From Marivirga lumbricoides (GTDB lineage: Bacteria > Bacteroidota > Bacteroidia > Cytophagales > Cyclobacteriaceae), in NCBI RefSeq assembly GCF_014636295.1, contig NZ_BMEC01000004.1:294330-348347 (forward strand): DNA of 54,018 nt. Direction: 5' to 3'. Shown here piece by piece: positions 1-7,798 of the stretch. Every line of letters begins with the position of its first letter. The stretch's first letter is position 1. A program made the translations under genes and the position numbers. The notes under the pieces are model-generated. The model made no database searches. It saw only the letters and a list, made by a program, of their open reading frames with translations, and had not been told where the DNA came from.

Positions 1-99
1 AAAATACTGTTCCCTTACCATAATATCTATCCAGTAGACTGTGGCAAAACTTATGAAATACAGGCCTTCTTTATTATGAAATTTATATTTTCTGCTCAT
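1..99 (-). CDS. REP-associated tyrosine transposase, N-terminal part (runs off left edge)
   Basis: An open frame of 33 codons begins with ATG at 97-99 on the minus strand and reads out of the window. It begins MSRKYKFHNKEGLYFISFAT and continues VYWIDIMVREQYF. This is the typical N-terminus of Bacteroidota RAYT (Y1, IS200-like) transposases and aligns with the start of the second RAYT at 1491-2036, which has GCYFTTMTVVHWIDVFSRREY. RAYTs are single-strand HUH-type DNA transposases tied to REP palindromes. A REP copy lies at 123-150, 24 bp upstream of this start. The HUH motif and catalytic Tyr would lie outside the window, so integrity is unknown. Confidence 0.8.
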   Translation of the reverse strand, partial: MSRKYKFHNKEGLYFISFATVYWIDIMVREQYF

Positions 100-122
100 T
101 TCTATTCATTTTACTTTTTCTA

Positions 123-150
123 CTAGACACACGCGGCACGCGTGCGCTAG
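123..150. repeat. REP palindrome, family A, copy 1
   Basis: The inner arms CACGCG and CGCGTG surround a GCA loop, and the outer ends are CTAG/CTAG. The same element, with two substitutions in the core, occurs at 2214-2240 in the same orientation. It lies just upstream of the partial RAYT at 1-99 and just downstream of the stop of the gene at 203-1240. This placement is typical of REP elements mobilised by RAYTs. Confidence 0.75.
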
Positions 151-202
151 CTGGGAGGTAAAAGATGTTAGATTTTCACCTATTCATTTTAAGTTTTGCT
201 AG

Positions 203-1240
203 TTATGGAAGTTCTTCTTTGAAAATGTGGAGTATATTATCTTGAGTATGTACAAATATTCTCGTTTCACTTACATGTATACTGCCTATTGCTCCGTTTT
301 TAGGTTCAAAGTCATGTTTATAAACCAGCTCTTTTTTCTCCCAATCTAGGACCCCTAATTTTGCTCTGTTATCTCCCAGTGATTGGGTGAAAAAGAACTT
401 GCCATTCACAATATCACAGCGATGATCGTGAATACTTTCAAAGCCTTTTGATTTTATTAACTCATGACAATCCCATTCCTCAATCTCTAGAGTTTTTGCG
501 TCAATTCTATATAGAATATTTTCAAAGTGTGTAGTATAGATGTACTCGTAATCTTGAAAAAGCTCGTAGCAAAGCCCTTCAAACTTTTTCAATACTCGAC
601 CAGTCTTAACATCCAATACAAATAGACCTCTATTGTCATTGCCATCAATTACAAAGAAAAGTTTACCATTAAAGCTCAATATTTGGCTATGTAAAATTGC
701 TTTGTCTGATTTTATAAAATCTGAATACTTGAACCGCCATATTTTATTATTATCAAAATCAAATACTCCTATTTTATCAATGCCACAAGAAACAAATGAA
801 TTATCATCTATAACCAACCGAATATGTTTATATCCTAGATTTTCAGCTATTACATCAACAATGGAATAATCTCTATTTAGAACTCTTGCATAATAAGAGA
901 TAGAAAAATCTCCATTGAGATATATCGTTGGATAGAAATATTCTTCAGTAGAGAAATAATTTATGAACCTGGAAGAAATTGTAGCTATATAATTTACTGA
1001 TTGTTTATATTTCCCTCCACTATAAATAAAGGATTTACCAGTTGAAGCTTCTGCAATCCAAACATCTTTATCTTTTACAATTGTAATTTTTTCATTATCA
1101 AAGGATTTGTCAATTTTTTTCATGTCCTCTCCATCGAAAAAACCGATATGATTATCAAAATTAATAAATACTTGATTTTGATAATCTATTTTAAAAGAGG
1201 AAGCTTTTATTTTTTCTAGTTTATAAGTTAGAGAATACAT
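203..1240 (-). CDS. hypothetical protein, beta-propeller-like
   Basis: The protein is 345 aa with no signal peptide and no membrane segment, so it is probably cytoplasmic. It has recurring units of about 40-50 residues that end in short beta motifs such as GLFVLDVKTGRVLKKF, ILYRIDAKTLEIEEW and LGVLDWEKKELVYKH. This pattern fits a PQQ/WD40-type beta-propeller of about six or seven blades. No catalytic motif is seen and the family is not recognised. It begins with ATG only 3 nt after the stop of the small ORF at 1244-1453, so the two are probably cotranslated. The block is bounded by REP elements at 123-150 and 1441-1459, which suggests a mobile or recently acquired segment. Confidence 0.7.
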   Translation of the reverse strand: MYSLTYKLEKIKASSFKIDYQNQVFINFDNHIGFFDGEDMKKIDKSFDNEKITIVKDKDVWIAEASTGKSFIYSGGKYKQSVNYIATISSRFINYFSTEEYFYPTIYLNGDFSISYYARVLNRDYSIVDVIAENLGYKHIRLVIDDNSFVSCGIDKIGVFDFDNNKIWRFKYSDFIKSDKAILHSQILSFNGKLFFVIDGNDNRGLFVLDVKTGRVLKKFEGLCYELFQDYEYIYTTHFENILYRIDAKTLEIEEWDCHELIKSKGFESIHDHRCDIVNGKFFFTQSLGDNRAKLGVLDWEKKELVYKHDFEPKNGAIGSIHVSETRIFVHTQDNILHIFKEELP

Positions 1241-1243
1241 ATT

Positions 1244-1453
1244 TTATCTGATAATAGCATTATAGTTATTTGTAATACTGAAATAGTTTAAGACTGTTTG
1301 AGATAATAGATTATTTGGCGTAAACTCATTAAAAGATGTATTAAATAGCTGATTAATTTTATCATACCCTAAATTCTCAATGCTTGATTTGTTAGCAGAT
1401 AACCACTGTACAAATTTTTCCTTTTTAAAATCTGTCCTCGTCCTCGTTTGCAA
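1244..1453 (-). CDS. small hypothetical protein, probably 5'-truncated by a REP element
   Basis: The open frame gives 69 aa, but the only start is TTG at 1451-1453, which sits inside the REP palindrome at 1441-1459. There is no internal Met. The first residues, MQTRTRT, are encoded by the repeat itself and do not look like a natural N-terminus. The body (FVQWLSANKSSIENLGYDK and on) looks like a real helical protein, and its stop is 3 nt from the downstream ATG at 1240. I read it as the remaining 3' part of a gene whose 5' end was replaced when the REP arrived. Function is unknown. Confidence 0.45.
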   Translation of the reverse strand: MQTRTRTDFKKEKFVQWLSANKSSIENLGYDKINQLFNTSFNEFTPNNLLSQTVLNYFSITNNYNAIIR

Positions 1454-1459
1454 CGAGGA
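1441..1459. repeat. REP palindrome, family B, copy 1 (downstream of RAYT)
   Basis: The perfect 8-bp arms TCCTCGTT and AACGAGGA surround a TGC loop. The reverse complement of the copy at 2104-2122 matches it over about 20 of 21 bases, so the two copies are inverted around the RAYT gene at 1491-2036. Confidence 0.8.
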
Positions 1460-1490
1460 TGCATGAGCAAGCTGTTTTCAACAGCCATTA

Positions 1491-2036
1491 TCATATCAGT
1501 TCTACTTTTACCATACCCCTAATTCCTGCATAATCAATCGCGCTGCTATATAAGTAATGGTCCGGTTCTGCCACCAATCCATTATCCACAGGATTATTGT
1601 GGTTATAATTTATTTTGTTCATCATATCTATGCCACTCATTTCAATCGCATGATTATCATCCTTCCATAGTTTATAATTTGTCGCTCTTCCTGTTCTTCT
1701 CGCTTCAAATGAAAACTTATCCAACATCCATTCTCTTCTGCTTTTTGGTATTTCTTCGATAGCTTCTAATATCCGTTTTGATGTATATTTCTTAAAATCT
1801 CTCTAAAATCCTGATATACCCAGCTCACTTTCTATTTGACCAACAATATGCACATGATTGCTCATAATTACCCAAGCATACAGTTTTAACCCTTTATTAC
1901 CAATGCAATAATTTAATGACTCAACTATAATGTCACGATATTCTCTTCGGCTGAATACATCGATCCAATGTACTACCGTCATTGTAGTGAAGTAGCAGCC
2001 CTGCTGGTCTTGTATTTTATATCTGTCACCTGACAT
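1491..2036 (-). pseudogene. REP-associated tyrosine transposase with an in-frame amber codon
   Basis: The reading frame runs from ATG at 2036 to the stop at 1491 and is 181 codons long, the usual RAYT length, but codon 78 is TAG (1803-1805). Before the stop lies the HUH-type metal site in VIMSNHVHIVGQ. After it, in the same frame, come RDFKKYTSKRI and the catalytic region NYNHNNPVDNGLV, whose Tyr is the expected nucleophile. RAYT homologues usually have a hydrophobic residue before RDFKK, so a single TTG-to-TAG change could explain the stop. The gene is flanked by inverted family B REPs at 1441-1459 and 2104-2122, the normal RAYT arrangement. It is either a recent pseudogene or is expressed by readthrough. 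Confidence 0.85.
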
Positions 2037-2103
2037 TTGTTTTCCTATTATTTTATACTCATTTTAAAATCTATTTTTGCATTGAAAATGCTGTCCTCAA
2101 GAA

Positions 2104-2122
2104 TCCTCGTTGCATACGAGGA
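2104..2122. repeat. REP palindrome, family B, copy 2 (upstream of RAYT)
   Basis: The 7-bp arms TCCTCGT and ACGAGGA surround a TGCAT loop. It is inverted relative to the copy at 1441-1459. Together the two bracket the amber-interrupted RAYT. Confidence 0.78.
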
Positions 2123-2213
2123 CTAGTGTGGGATAATTTTTATTTCTTTGCTGTTACTTTATTCGATGATTTTTGATATAACCTACTCATTTAGTTTATT
2201 TTAATTGTTCTAT

Positions 2214-2240
2214 CAGACACACGCGGAACGCGTGTGCTAG
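2214..2240. repeat. REP palindrome, family A, copy 2
   Basis: The perfect 8-bp arms CACACGCG and CGCGTGTG surround a GAA loop, and GCTAG follows. It is nearly identical to the element at 123-150. It begins immediately after the stop codon of the minus-strand gene at 2247-3206, so it may also act as a 3'-end hairpin for that transcript. Confidence 0.78.
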
Positions 2241-2246
2241 AGGGGT

Positions 2247-3206
2247 TCATTTTTCATCCAGAAAAATAGTTTCTGGTTGAGTATATGAGCCCTCATGAGG
2301 TTTTAAGTAGTCATTTTCACCTTTAGTATATTCAAAATATTCTTTTATATAATTCTTGAATTGTGCGGCTAACTCATTATTGCAGTACTCACTTTTATGT
2401 AATAGATTATTACCAATGCTTTCAATGTCTTTATGATAAGACTTTGCACTATAAGATGAAATAAAGTTGTTCTTGAAAAAATAATAATTTTTAACCTCAG
2501 CTCGACTTAAAGAATCACTTTCCTCTAGTGTTGCGGGATCTCCATTGAAATCCTCACCAAAGAATAATTGTTTCACATATAGTAAATTACCTCCCTTAAC
2601 ATAAAAAGTAGTTTTTTGGTATTGAATGGAAAATGGCCAATCATATTCTTTCCCCGGATTTACATTTTTTCCAGTCTCGATAATTATTTTTTGAATCGAA
2701 TCATTCTCATCAAGAAAATATGTGCGCCTACTATTGTTTGTAAATGTATTTAATCTAAACGTTTCATCTCCTTCGTAGGAATAATCGAGATTATGATAAT
2801 TTTTATGTCTAAGCTCTCTCGTTTTAAGGTTTGAATAAAACCCATATTCAAATCTATTGATTATATCAACATAAGAATTCGGGAAAATTTTTATTTCATA
2901 TTTATCAGCTTTAACCGTAATATCAGAAACACTCTTATTAATTTCACTTTCTAATGAGTCACTATTAATATTTCTAATAATTTTAAAACCATACTTATCT
3001 TCATCCGACCTCTGAATTGTAGGGCTGGGAGGTATAGGTTCCTGACCTCTCATTTTTCGTATAGCATTGCCTAATTCACGGGATGACATTTCTTTTAATT
3101 CATGCTCAGTATATATAGTAAGCAAGGAATCTCTTAAGCTATTTTGTGAAAATGAAATATTTACAATGCACAAAATGAAAAATACGGTAAAAGATAGTCT
3201 TAACAT
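2247..3206 (-). CDS. hypothetical secreted protein
   Basis: The protein is 319 aa. Residues 1-20 form a clear Sec signal peptide (hydrophobic core FTVFFILCIV, with cleavage expected near SFSQ). The mature part is hydrophilic and rich in Tyr, Asn and charged residues, with an early segment LKEMSSRELGNAIRKMRGQE. There are no further membrane segments and no recognised catalytic motif. It is probably a periplasmic or surface protein of unknown role. The start is the ATG before the signal sequence. The gene stands alone, with REP family A copy 2 directly after its stop. Confidence 0.7.
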   Translation of the reverse strand: MLRLSFTVFFILCIVNISFSQNSLRDSLLTIYTEHELKEMSSRELGNAIRKMRGQEPIPPSPTIQRSDEDKYGFKIIRNINSDSLESEINKSVSDITVKADKYEIKIFPNSYVDIINRFEYGFYSNLKTRELRHKNYHNLDYSYEGDETFRLNTFTNNSRRTYFLDENDSIQKIIIETGKNVNPGKEYDWPFSIQYQKTTFYVKGGNLLYVKQLFFGEDFNGDPATLEESDSLSRAEVKNYYFFKNNFISSYSAKSYHKDIESIGNNLLHKSEYCNNELAAQFKNYIKEYFEYTKGENDYLKPHEGSYTQPETIFLDEK

Positions 3207-3393
3207 GATTATAGTTTCTTTAAATATTCTACTGTTTTGCTTTCATTTATTTCCCCCGCTGGTGTACTCGTTTCGCATGTGTTCATTCTGTCCATACCAT
3301 ACATATTTACCAATTTTATTTCCTTTAATTGGCACAATCAATAGCTAAAATTCCTACTCTGTTACACAATATAGCGAAGAAAAAACAAGTCAT

Positions 3394-3426
3394 AAAAAAG
3401 CCCTAAACTATTTCAGTATAGGGCTT
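3394..3426 (-). terminator. intrinsic terminator
   Basis: The arms AAGCCCTA (3398-3405) and TAGGGCTT (3419-3426) pair perfectly. Read on the minus strand, the stem is followed by a T-run (A6 at 3394-3399 on the plus strand). It sits just downstream of the gene at 3452-4336. Confidence 0.8.
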
Positions 3427-3451
3427 CTATATATTGATAAATCTTCAATAT

Positions 3452-4336
3452 TTAATCCATTAGTTCATTGTAAATTTCTAAATTTTTCTCATTTACAAAT
3501 CCACTATTATTCTTTGAATAATTATAAGCACCAATATTAACTCCAAATGAAACCTTAGGCTGACCCATTCCTAAAATCCTACCAGTTGCAGCATCCATTA
3601 AATAATGATAGTAAACATATGACCTTCCTAATGGAATTGGTACCACTACCACATAAGCTTTTCCCTCTTGTTTCTCCATAATAGCTTCTTTCCAGTCGGC
3701 AAATGGAACTGCCTCAATTTTTCCTTCGTAAATTTCCTTCACTTCTTCAATACTGATTTTTTTATGAATCCATTCTGCAAGTACTAGTAAAGTCTTTTCC
3801 TTTAGTTCATTACCATTTTCATTGAATTTTGCATAGAGATTAGTGTTAGATTTTAATTCTTTGCTAGTAATTATCTCAAATTGATATTGAAAAGCATCAA
3901 GTCCGAAGTTGATAAAAGCTTCGGCATATTCATTGTCGTCTCCGAAAGGTGGAATGTATTGAATAGCAGCATTAGTTCTTTTACCATTTCTTAGGGTAAT
4001 GGCCATACCTTCATTTACATAATAATGTGTGAAATCACCTCTATCATATCCTCGGGATTTTGCTTTAACCTTTGTGTCTAAGTATAATACATAATCCACT
4101 TCATCTGCTTTTAATTTATCGAATGCATCATCTTCTGGCACGTAATCAATAATTTCTGTATAATTCCATCTTTTCTCTATAGCTGCTCTCTAAATTTCAT
4201 TCAAACGCTCATCATCTTTAAGAGCTACAATCACTCTACCTTGCTTAATTTCATCCACAGTGGATCGTTTTAATATTTGTGCTTTAGCAGAAAGCAATGA
4301 GAATACCATAGCTGCTAATAAAAATAATTTCTTCAT
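3452..4336 (-). pseudogene. hypothetical secreted protein interrupted by an in-frame amber codon
   Basis: A frame of 294 codons starts at ATG 4336 with a good signal peptide (MKKLFLLAAMVFSLLSAKAQ), but codon 49 is TAG (4190-4192). The same frame continues for a further 245 residues after the stop. A shorter translation from a GTG at 4141 is possible but would lack the signal peptide and the conserved-looking stretch RAAIEKRWNYTEIIDY. The residue lost is probably Gln (CAG to TAG). The protein family is not recognised. The C-terminal part has VVVVPIPLGRSYVYYHYLMD. An intact terminator at 3394-3426 suggests recent inactivation, a sequencing error, or readthrough. Confidence 0.75.
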
Positions 4337-4563
4337 GTTTTTATGTAAGTTTTAAAAGACACAAAGGAAGTAATATATAATTTTACACTCGGATGGTTAA
4401 TAGAGAAGAATCATCAGTTTATCGAAATTGTATAGACACTCATCCACTGGCTTATCCAAAAGCTGTTATTTAAAAGTATGGAGTACTTTCATTCATTTAT
4501 CATTATTATGCGTACATTAACAGAGTATTTACCAAAATACGTTATTTTTAATCCATTGACACT

Positions 4564-6255
4564 ATGAATAAGAAAACCAAGTGGTTTTTAGGGATATTTT
4601 TTGGTCTCATCCTACTGATTCTCATTGCCTGGAAGCTTGTTAAAAATTTTAAAATAGAAAAGTTTTTAGAAGAGAAGGCGCAAACTGAACTTAATAAATT
4701 ATGGCCTAACCGGGTAGTTTTCGATTTCGATGATTTAACCTTCCGGTTTTTTAGTAAGAATGCTTCCATTTCTAATGTTCGGCTTACAATTTTCAGTGAG
4801 TCAGGAGCCGATACACTTGCCAACCTGAAAATAGAGCTTATTACAGCCAATTGGGCCAGTTATAAAGATTTTTTCACTGATGATACGATAAAAGTAAAAG
4901 CGCTTAGGCTTGACAAAGTGTTCTCCGATGTTCCTTTTGATTTCGAAAAGCTGAAACCGAAGGCATCTGAAGATGCCGGTAGCAGCACACCTTTTAAAAT
5001 TGCTGTGGGTGATATTATCTTATCAAATAGTGAGCTCAATTTTTACAAGGAAAGGGGAGAGCAAACAGGGCAGTTCACCTCGGCTTATGAATTGGTAATA
5101 CAGGATGTGTTCTATGACAGCGAAAAGGAATTTATGCCTGCTGGCGGTGGAATAGGTGCCGTAGAGCTGAAAACTAATGCCATGGATTATTATTTACCGG
5201 ATGGTTTTTATAGGGTGCAGATTAGAAATACTATTTTCAGACCTTTGGTGGGAGAGGCGCAGATTAATGATGTGCTATTGAAGCCGGTTTATGATTGGAA
5301 AGAATTTGCAGCTAAAAAAGAGGTGCTCACCAGCTATATTGCGCTAAAAGTGGATAGCATTCAATTGAAAGATATTACCATCCCTAAGGGAACGATGAAA
5401 GCAGCTATTGCAGAGGAAATAAGGGTGTACCAACCAAGTTTATCGGTGCTGAGGGATAAGAATTATATTTTGCCTGATGACAGGTTTGTGCCCATTATAA
5501 TCGACCAATTGGAGGATATGGAATTGCCTGTGTTTATCCGAAAAGTTTTGGTGGAAAATATGTTTATTGAATACATAGAAAAACCGGAAGGCAAGCAGAG
5601 CACAGGTAAAATCACTTTTAACGATCTAACAGGCACTATTAGGCATTTTACAAATATTGCCGACAGTGTAGAAGCTTTAGATGCTTCTCTTGAAATACTA
5701 GCCTCTGCTAAAGTGTTTAATAAAGCAGTACTTAGCGCTGAAATCGTATATGGCTTACAAACAGAAAATGGTGATTTTAGCGCTACAGGTTCTTTAGAAC
5801 CAATGCAATTAACTGCTTTTAATGATTTTATTGGGGTTGTGCTGCCGGTAAACATTCAAGAAGGACAAAATGATGGGGTGTATTTTACCTTTTCAGGCAC
5901 CAGGTACTCCACCACCGGGCGTATGCGCTTCAGGTATTCTGACCTGAAGATAAATGTAGACTCTGAAAAAATAGAGAGTCAGTTTATTAGAAATTCGTTG
6001 GCATTTTTAGCCAATGTTGCTTTACCAAAATTTAATCCCAGGCCTAATGGTAAATTCCGTGTAGGACAAATTAATTTTGAACGAGACACGCGCAAATCAA
6101 TGTTTAACTATTGGTCGCAAAGTTTAGTAACCGGATTTAAATCCACTTTAGGTGCATCTGCTCCGGCTGAAATAGAGCAAAATAGGAATTCAAATGAGGA
6201 AGAATCCTTTTGGAGTAAACTGGGCTTTGGTAAAAATAAGGAGAAGAAGAATTAA
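4564..6255 (+). CDS. AsmA-like membrane-anchored periplasmic protein
   Basis: The protein is 563 aa with one N-terminal membrane anchor at about residues 7-25 (FLGIFFGLILLILIAWKLV). A long beta-rich domain follows with the AsmA/DUF748-like pattern KIEKFLEEKAQTELNKLW near residue 30, and repeated lines like LKVDSIQLKDITIPKGTMKA and ILVSNSELNF-type segments. Proteins of this family span the periplasm and are linked to envelope lipid or outer-membrane assembly. The C-terminus is charged and Lys/Glu-rich. It starts at ATG 4564 and converges on the response regulator gene, with only 12 bp between the stops. The family assignment is by overall pattern; the substrate is unknown. Confidence 0.65.
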   Translation: MNKKTKWFLGIFFGLILLILIAWKLVKNFKIEKFLEEKAQTELNKLWPNRVVFDFDDLTFRFFSKNASISNVRLTIFSESGADTLANLKIELITANWASYKDFFTDDTIKVKALRLDKVFSDVPFDFEKLKPKASEDAGSSTPFKIAVGDIILSNSELNFYKERGEQTGQFTSAYELVIQDVFYDSEKEFMPAGGGIGAVELKTNAMDYYLPDGFYRVQIRNTIFRPLVGEAQINDVLLKPVYDWKEFAAKKEVLTSYIALKVDSIQLKDITIPKGTMKAAIAEEIRVYQPSLSVLRDKNYILPDDRFVPIIIDQLEDMELPVFIRKVLVENMFIEYIEKPEGKQSTGKITFNDLTGTIRHFTNIADSVEALDASLEILASAKVFNKAVLSAEIVYGLQTENGDFSATGSLEPMQLTAFNDFIGVVLPVNIQEGQNDGVYFTFSGTRYSTTGRMRFRYSDLKINVDSEKIESQFIRNSLAFLANVALPKFNPRPNGKFRVGQINFERDTRKSMFNYWSQSLVTGFKSTLGASAPAEIEQNRNSNEEESFWSKLGFGKNKEKKN

Positions 6256-6267
6256 GTTTCTGATTGT

Positions 6268-7038
6268 TTAAAGGGATTTGTTTCTGGCAATGGCTTCAAA
6301 AAGTGAAACTATTTTTTCCTTATTACTTTGGCTAATGGGTAATGAAGCTCCATTGTCCATCAATACAGATCCTCCATCGTTTTTAAGGTATTTCTTCATG
6401 TAGTTTGGGTTGATGAGGTAGGATTGATGTATTCTTATGAAATAATAGTTTTTAAGAGTGTTTTCTACATCTTTAAGTGTTTTACTAAATAGCAGCTTTT
6501 CTCCATCTGCTAAATAAAGCATGCTGTAATTGTTCTGGCTCTGGGCATAGATAATATCTTCCACTTTAATAAATTCAAGTCCTTCACTAACAGGTACAGC
6601 AATTTTGGCGCTAATTATCTTATCCTTTTTTAGTAGGTTGATGAATTGGGTTATATCATTCTCAGGTGTATTATCTTTATCAGGCTTTTTAACATCAAGC
6701 TTATTCAACAGCTTTTTTAAATCTCCTTCATCCACAGGTTTCATCAAATAATCTAAGGCCTGATATTTAAAAGCCTTTAAGGCATATTGGCTGTAGGCCG
6801 TGGTAAAAACCACCTCAAAAGTTATTTCATCCAGCTGGTCCAGCAATTCAAAGCCATTCAATCGGGGCATTTCCACATCCAAAAAAAGGAGGTCTATATC
6901 AACTCTCCGCAACATCTCAAGCGCATCATCCACACGGGAAGCCTTGAGTACAACCTGAACACTGCTGTCCAGCTTTTTGAGGCTCATGATTAAACTTTCA
7001 ATGCAATGAATTTCATCATCAATTATTCCTATTCTCAT
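6268..7038 (-). CDS. LytTR-family response regulator
   Basis: The protein is 256 aa. The receiver domain (1-120) has the acidic pocket D7/D8, phospho-acceptor D54 in LLFLDVEMPRL, T79/T80, and K100 in DYLMKP. The LytTR DNA-binding domain covers about 145-250 with the typical segments IIYAQSQNNYSMLYLADGE and FIRIHQSYLINP. It should act as a transcription factor phosphorylated by the LytS-like kinase at 7799-9961, which has the same orientation. The two are separated by a small ORF on the opposite strand. Three copies of GTGAGRATT lie 120-215 bp upstream and could be LytTR binding sites. Confidence 0.93.
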   Translation of the reverse strand: MRIGIIDDEIHCIESLIMSLKKLDSSVQVVLKASRVDDALEMLRRVDIDLLFLDVEMPRLNGFELLDQLDEITFEVVFTTAYSQYALKAFKYQALDYLMKPVDEGDLKKLLNKLDVKKPDKDNTPENDITQFINLLKKDKIISAKIAVPVSEGLEFIKVEDIIYAQSQNNYSMLYLADGEKLLFSKTLKDVENTLKNYYFIRIHQSYLINPNYMKKYLKNDGGSVLMDNGASLPISQSNKEKIVSLFEAIARNKSL

Positions 7039-7410
7039 AGCGTAATCCTAGTGTTTTTCAGTAAGGAGCATATAATTTAAACTATGGATGTTTTTTAAAA
7101 TACAAAAGCAATTATAATCATTTAATAGCAGCAATTTAATTAATCTACGGCTTTTCAGTGAGGATTAATCACTTATGAGACAAAATGCTAAAGCTTTCGG
7201 TGAGAATTGGCTAAATATCCTTCATTTTCCTTTTCTTCTGAGGAATTCTCACTGATCCTTATCAGCTAGTAATCAGGAAGTAAGTCCTGGTAATTTCCTG
7301 TTTAATTACCAATAAATTCCCTGTAAGTTCAAATGTGATTGATAAAAAAGCAAAGCTACAGAGTGCGCATTAACCTCTGGTGCTATCATAAACTAAAATG
7401 TTAGAACCTT
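7039..7410. other. 372-bp intergenic region with three GTGAGRATT motifs
   Basis: This lies between the response regulator start and the small ORF at 7411. It holds GTGAGGATT at 7158-7166, GTGAGAATT at 7200-7208 and its reverse complement at 7244-7252, spaced about 42-44 bp. LytTR proteins bind spaced repeats of about 9 bp, so these are candidate operators for the adjacent regulator. No further gene is seen here. Confidence 0.45.
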
Positions 7411-7710
7411 ATGAAAGAGCTTACAAAAAAAATCGTATATGTTTCGACAGCCATCTTTATTTTAACCTCTTTCTCAAAAGATAATGCCCTTAATATAGAA
7501 AAACCTGAAAGTATAACTGTTGACCAGTCTTTAAAATACGAAATGGCTGTAGATAACCTGCATTTGATTACAAACCATACAACAGGAAGTTTAAATCAAC
7601 CTAAAAAGAGAGAGCAAACCACTTTCTCTTTTACCCTTACAAAAAGAAAGTCCGGCACTAAAAACCGGATTTATCATGGCTCGTATTACAGGATGTATGC
7701 ATTAGATTAA
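7411..7710 (+). CDS. small hypothetical protein with N-terminal hydrophobic segment
   Basis: The protein is 99 aa, starting at ATG 7411. Residues 8-20 (IVYVSTAIFILTS) are hydrophobic and could be a signal peptide or anchor. The rest is polar and basic with a Lys/Arg-rich middle (QPKKREQ, TKRKSGTKNR) and ends HGSYYRMYALD. It lies on the strand opposite to the kinase and the regulator that surround it, and a hairpin follows at 7726-7766. No family is recognised. It may be a small exported protein controlled by, or sensed by, the flanking two-component pair; that is inference from position only. Confidence 0.5.
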   Translation: MKELTKKIVYVSTAIFILTSFSKDNALNIEKPESITVDQSLKYEMAVDNLHLITNHTTGSLNQPKKREQTTFSFTLTKRKSGTKNRIYHGSYYRMYALD

Positions 7711-7725
7711 TTTTTCATAGGGGTA

Positions 7726-7766
7726 GTGAGAAGATGAAGTGAACTCACCAGTACTTCATCTCTCAT
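7726..7766. terminator. long hairpin between the small ORF and the kinase gene
   Basis: GTGAG and AGATGAAGT (7726-7740) pair with ACTTCATCT and CTCAT (7753-7766), with one bulged A. There is T-rich sequence on the plus-strand side and an A/T stretch on the other, so it may stop transcription from both convergent genes. The U-tract is short. Confidence 0.5.
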
Positions 7767-7798
7767 TTTAATGTTTATCAAATCTCGGATCCTTTAAA

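Noticed and set aside
1441-2122. The two family B palindromes as a CRISPR array
   Set aside because: There are only two copies, inverted, with a transposase gene between them; no regular spacing or cas genes exist.
3067-3348. Plus-strand open frame opposite the secreted protein
   Set aside because: It lies mostly antisense to a gene with a signal peptide and coding character, and has no recognisable features of its own.
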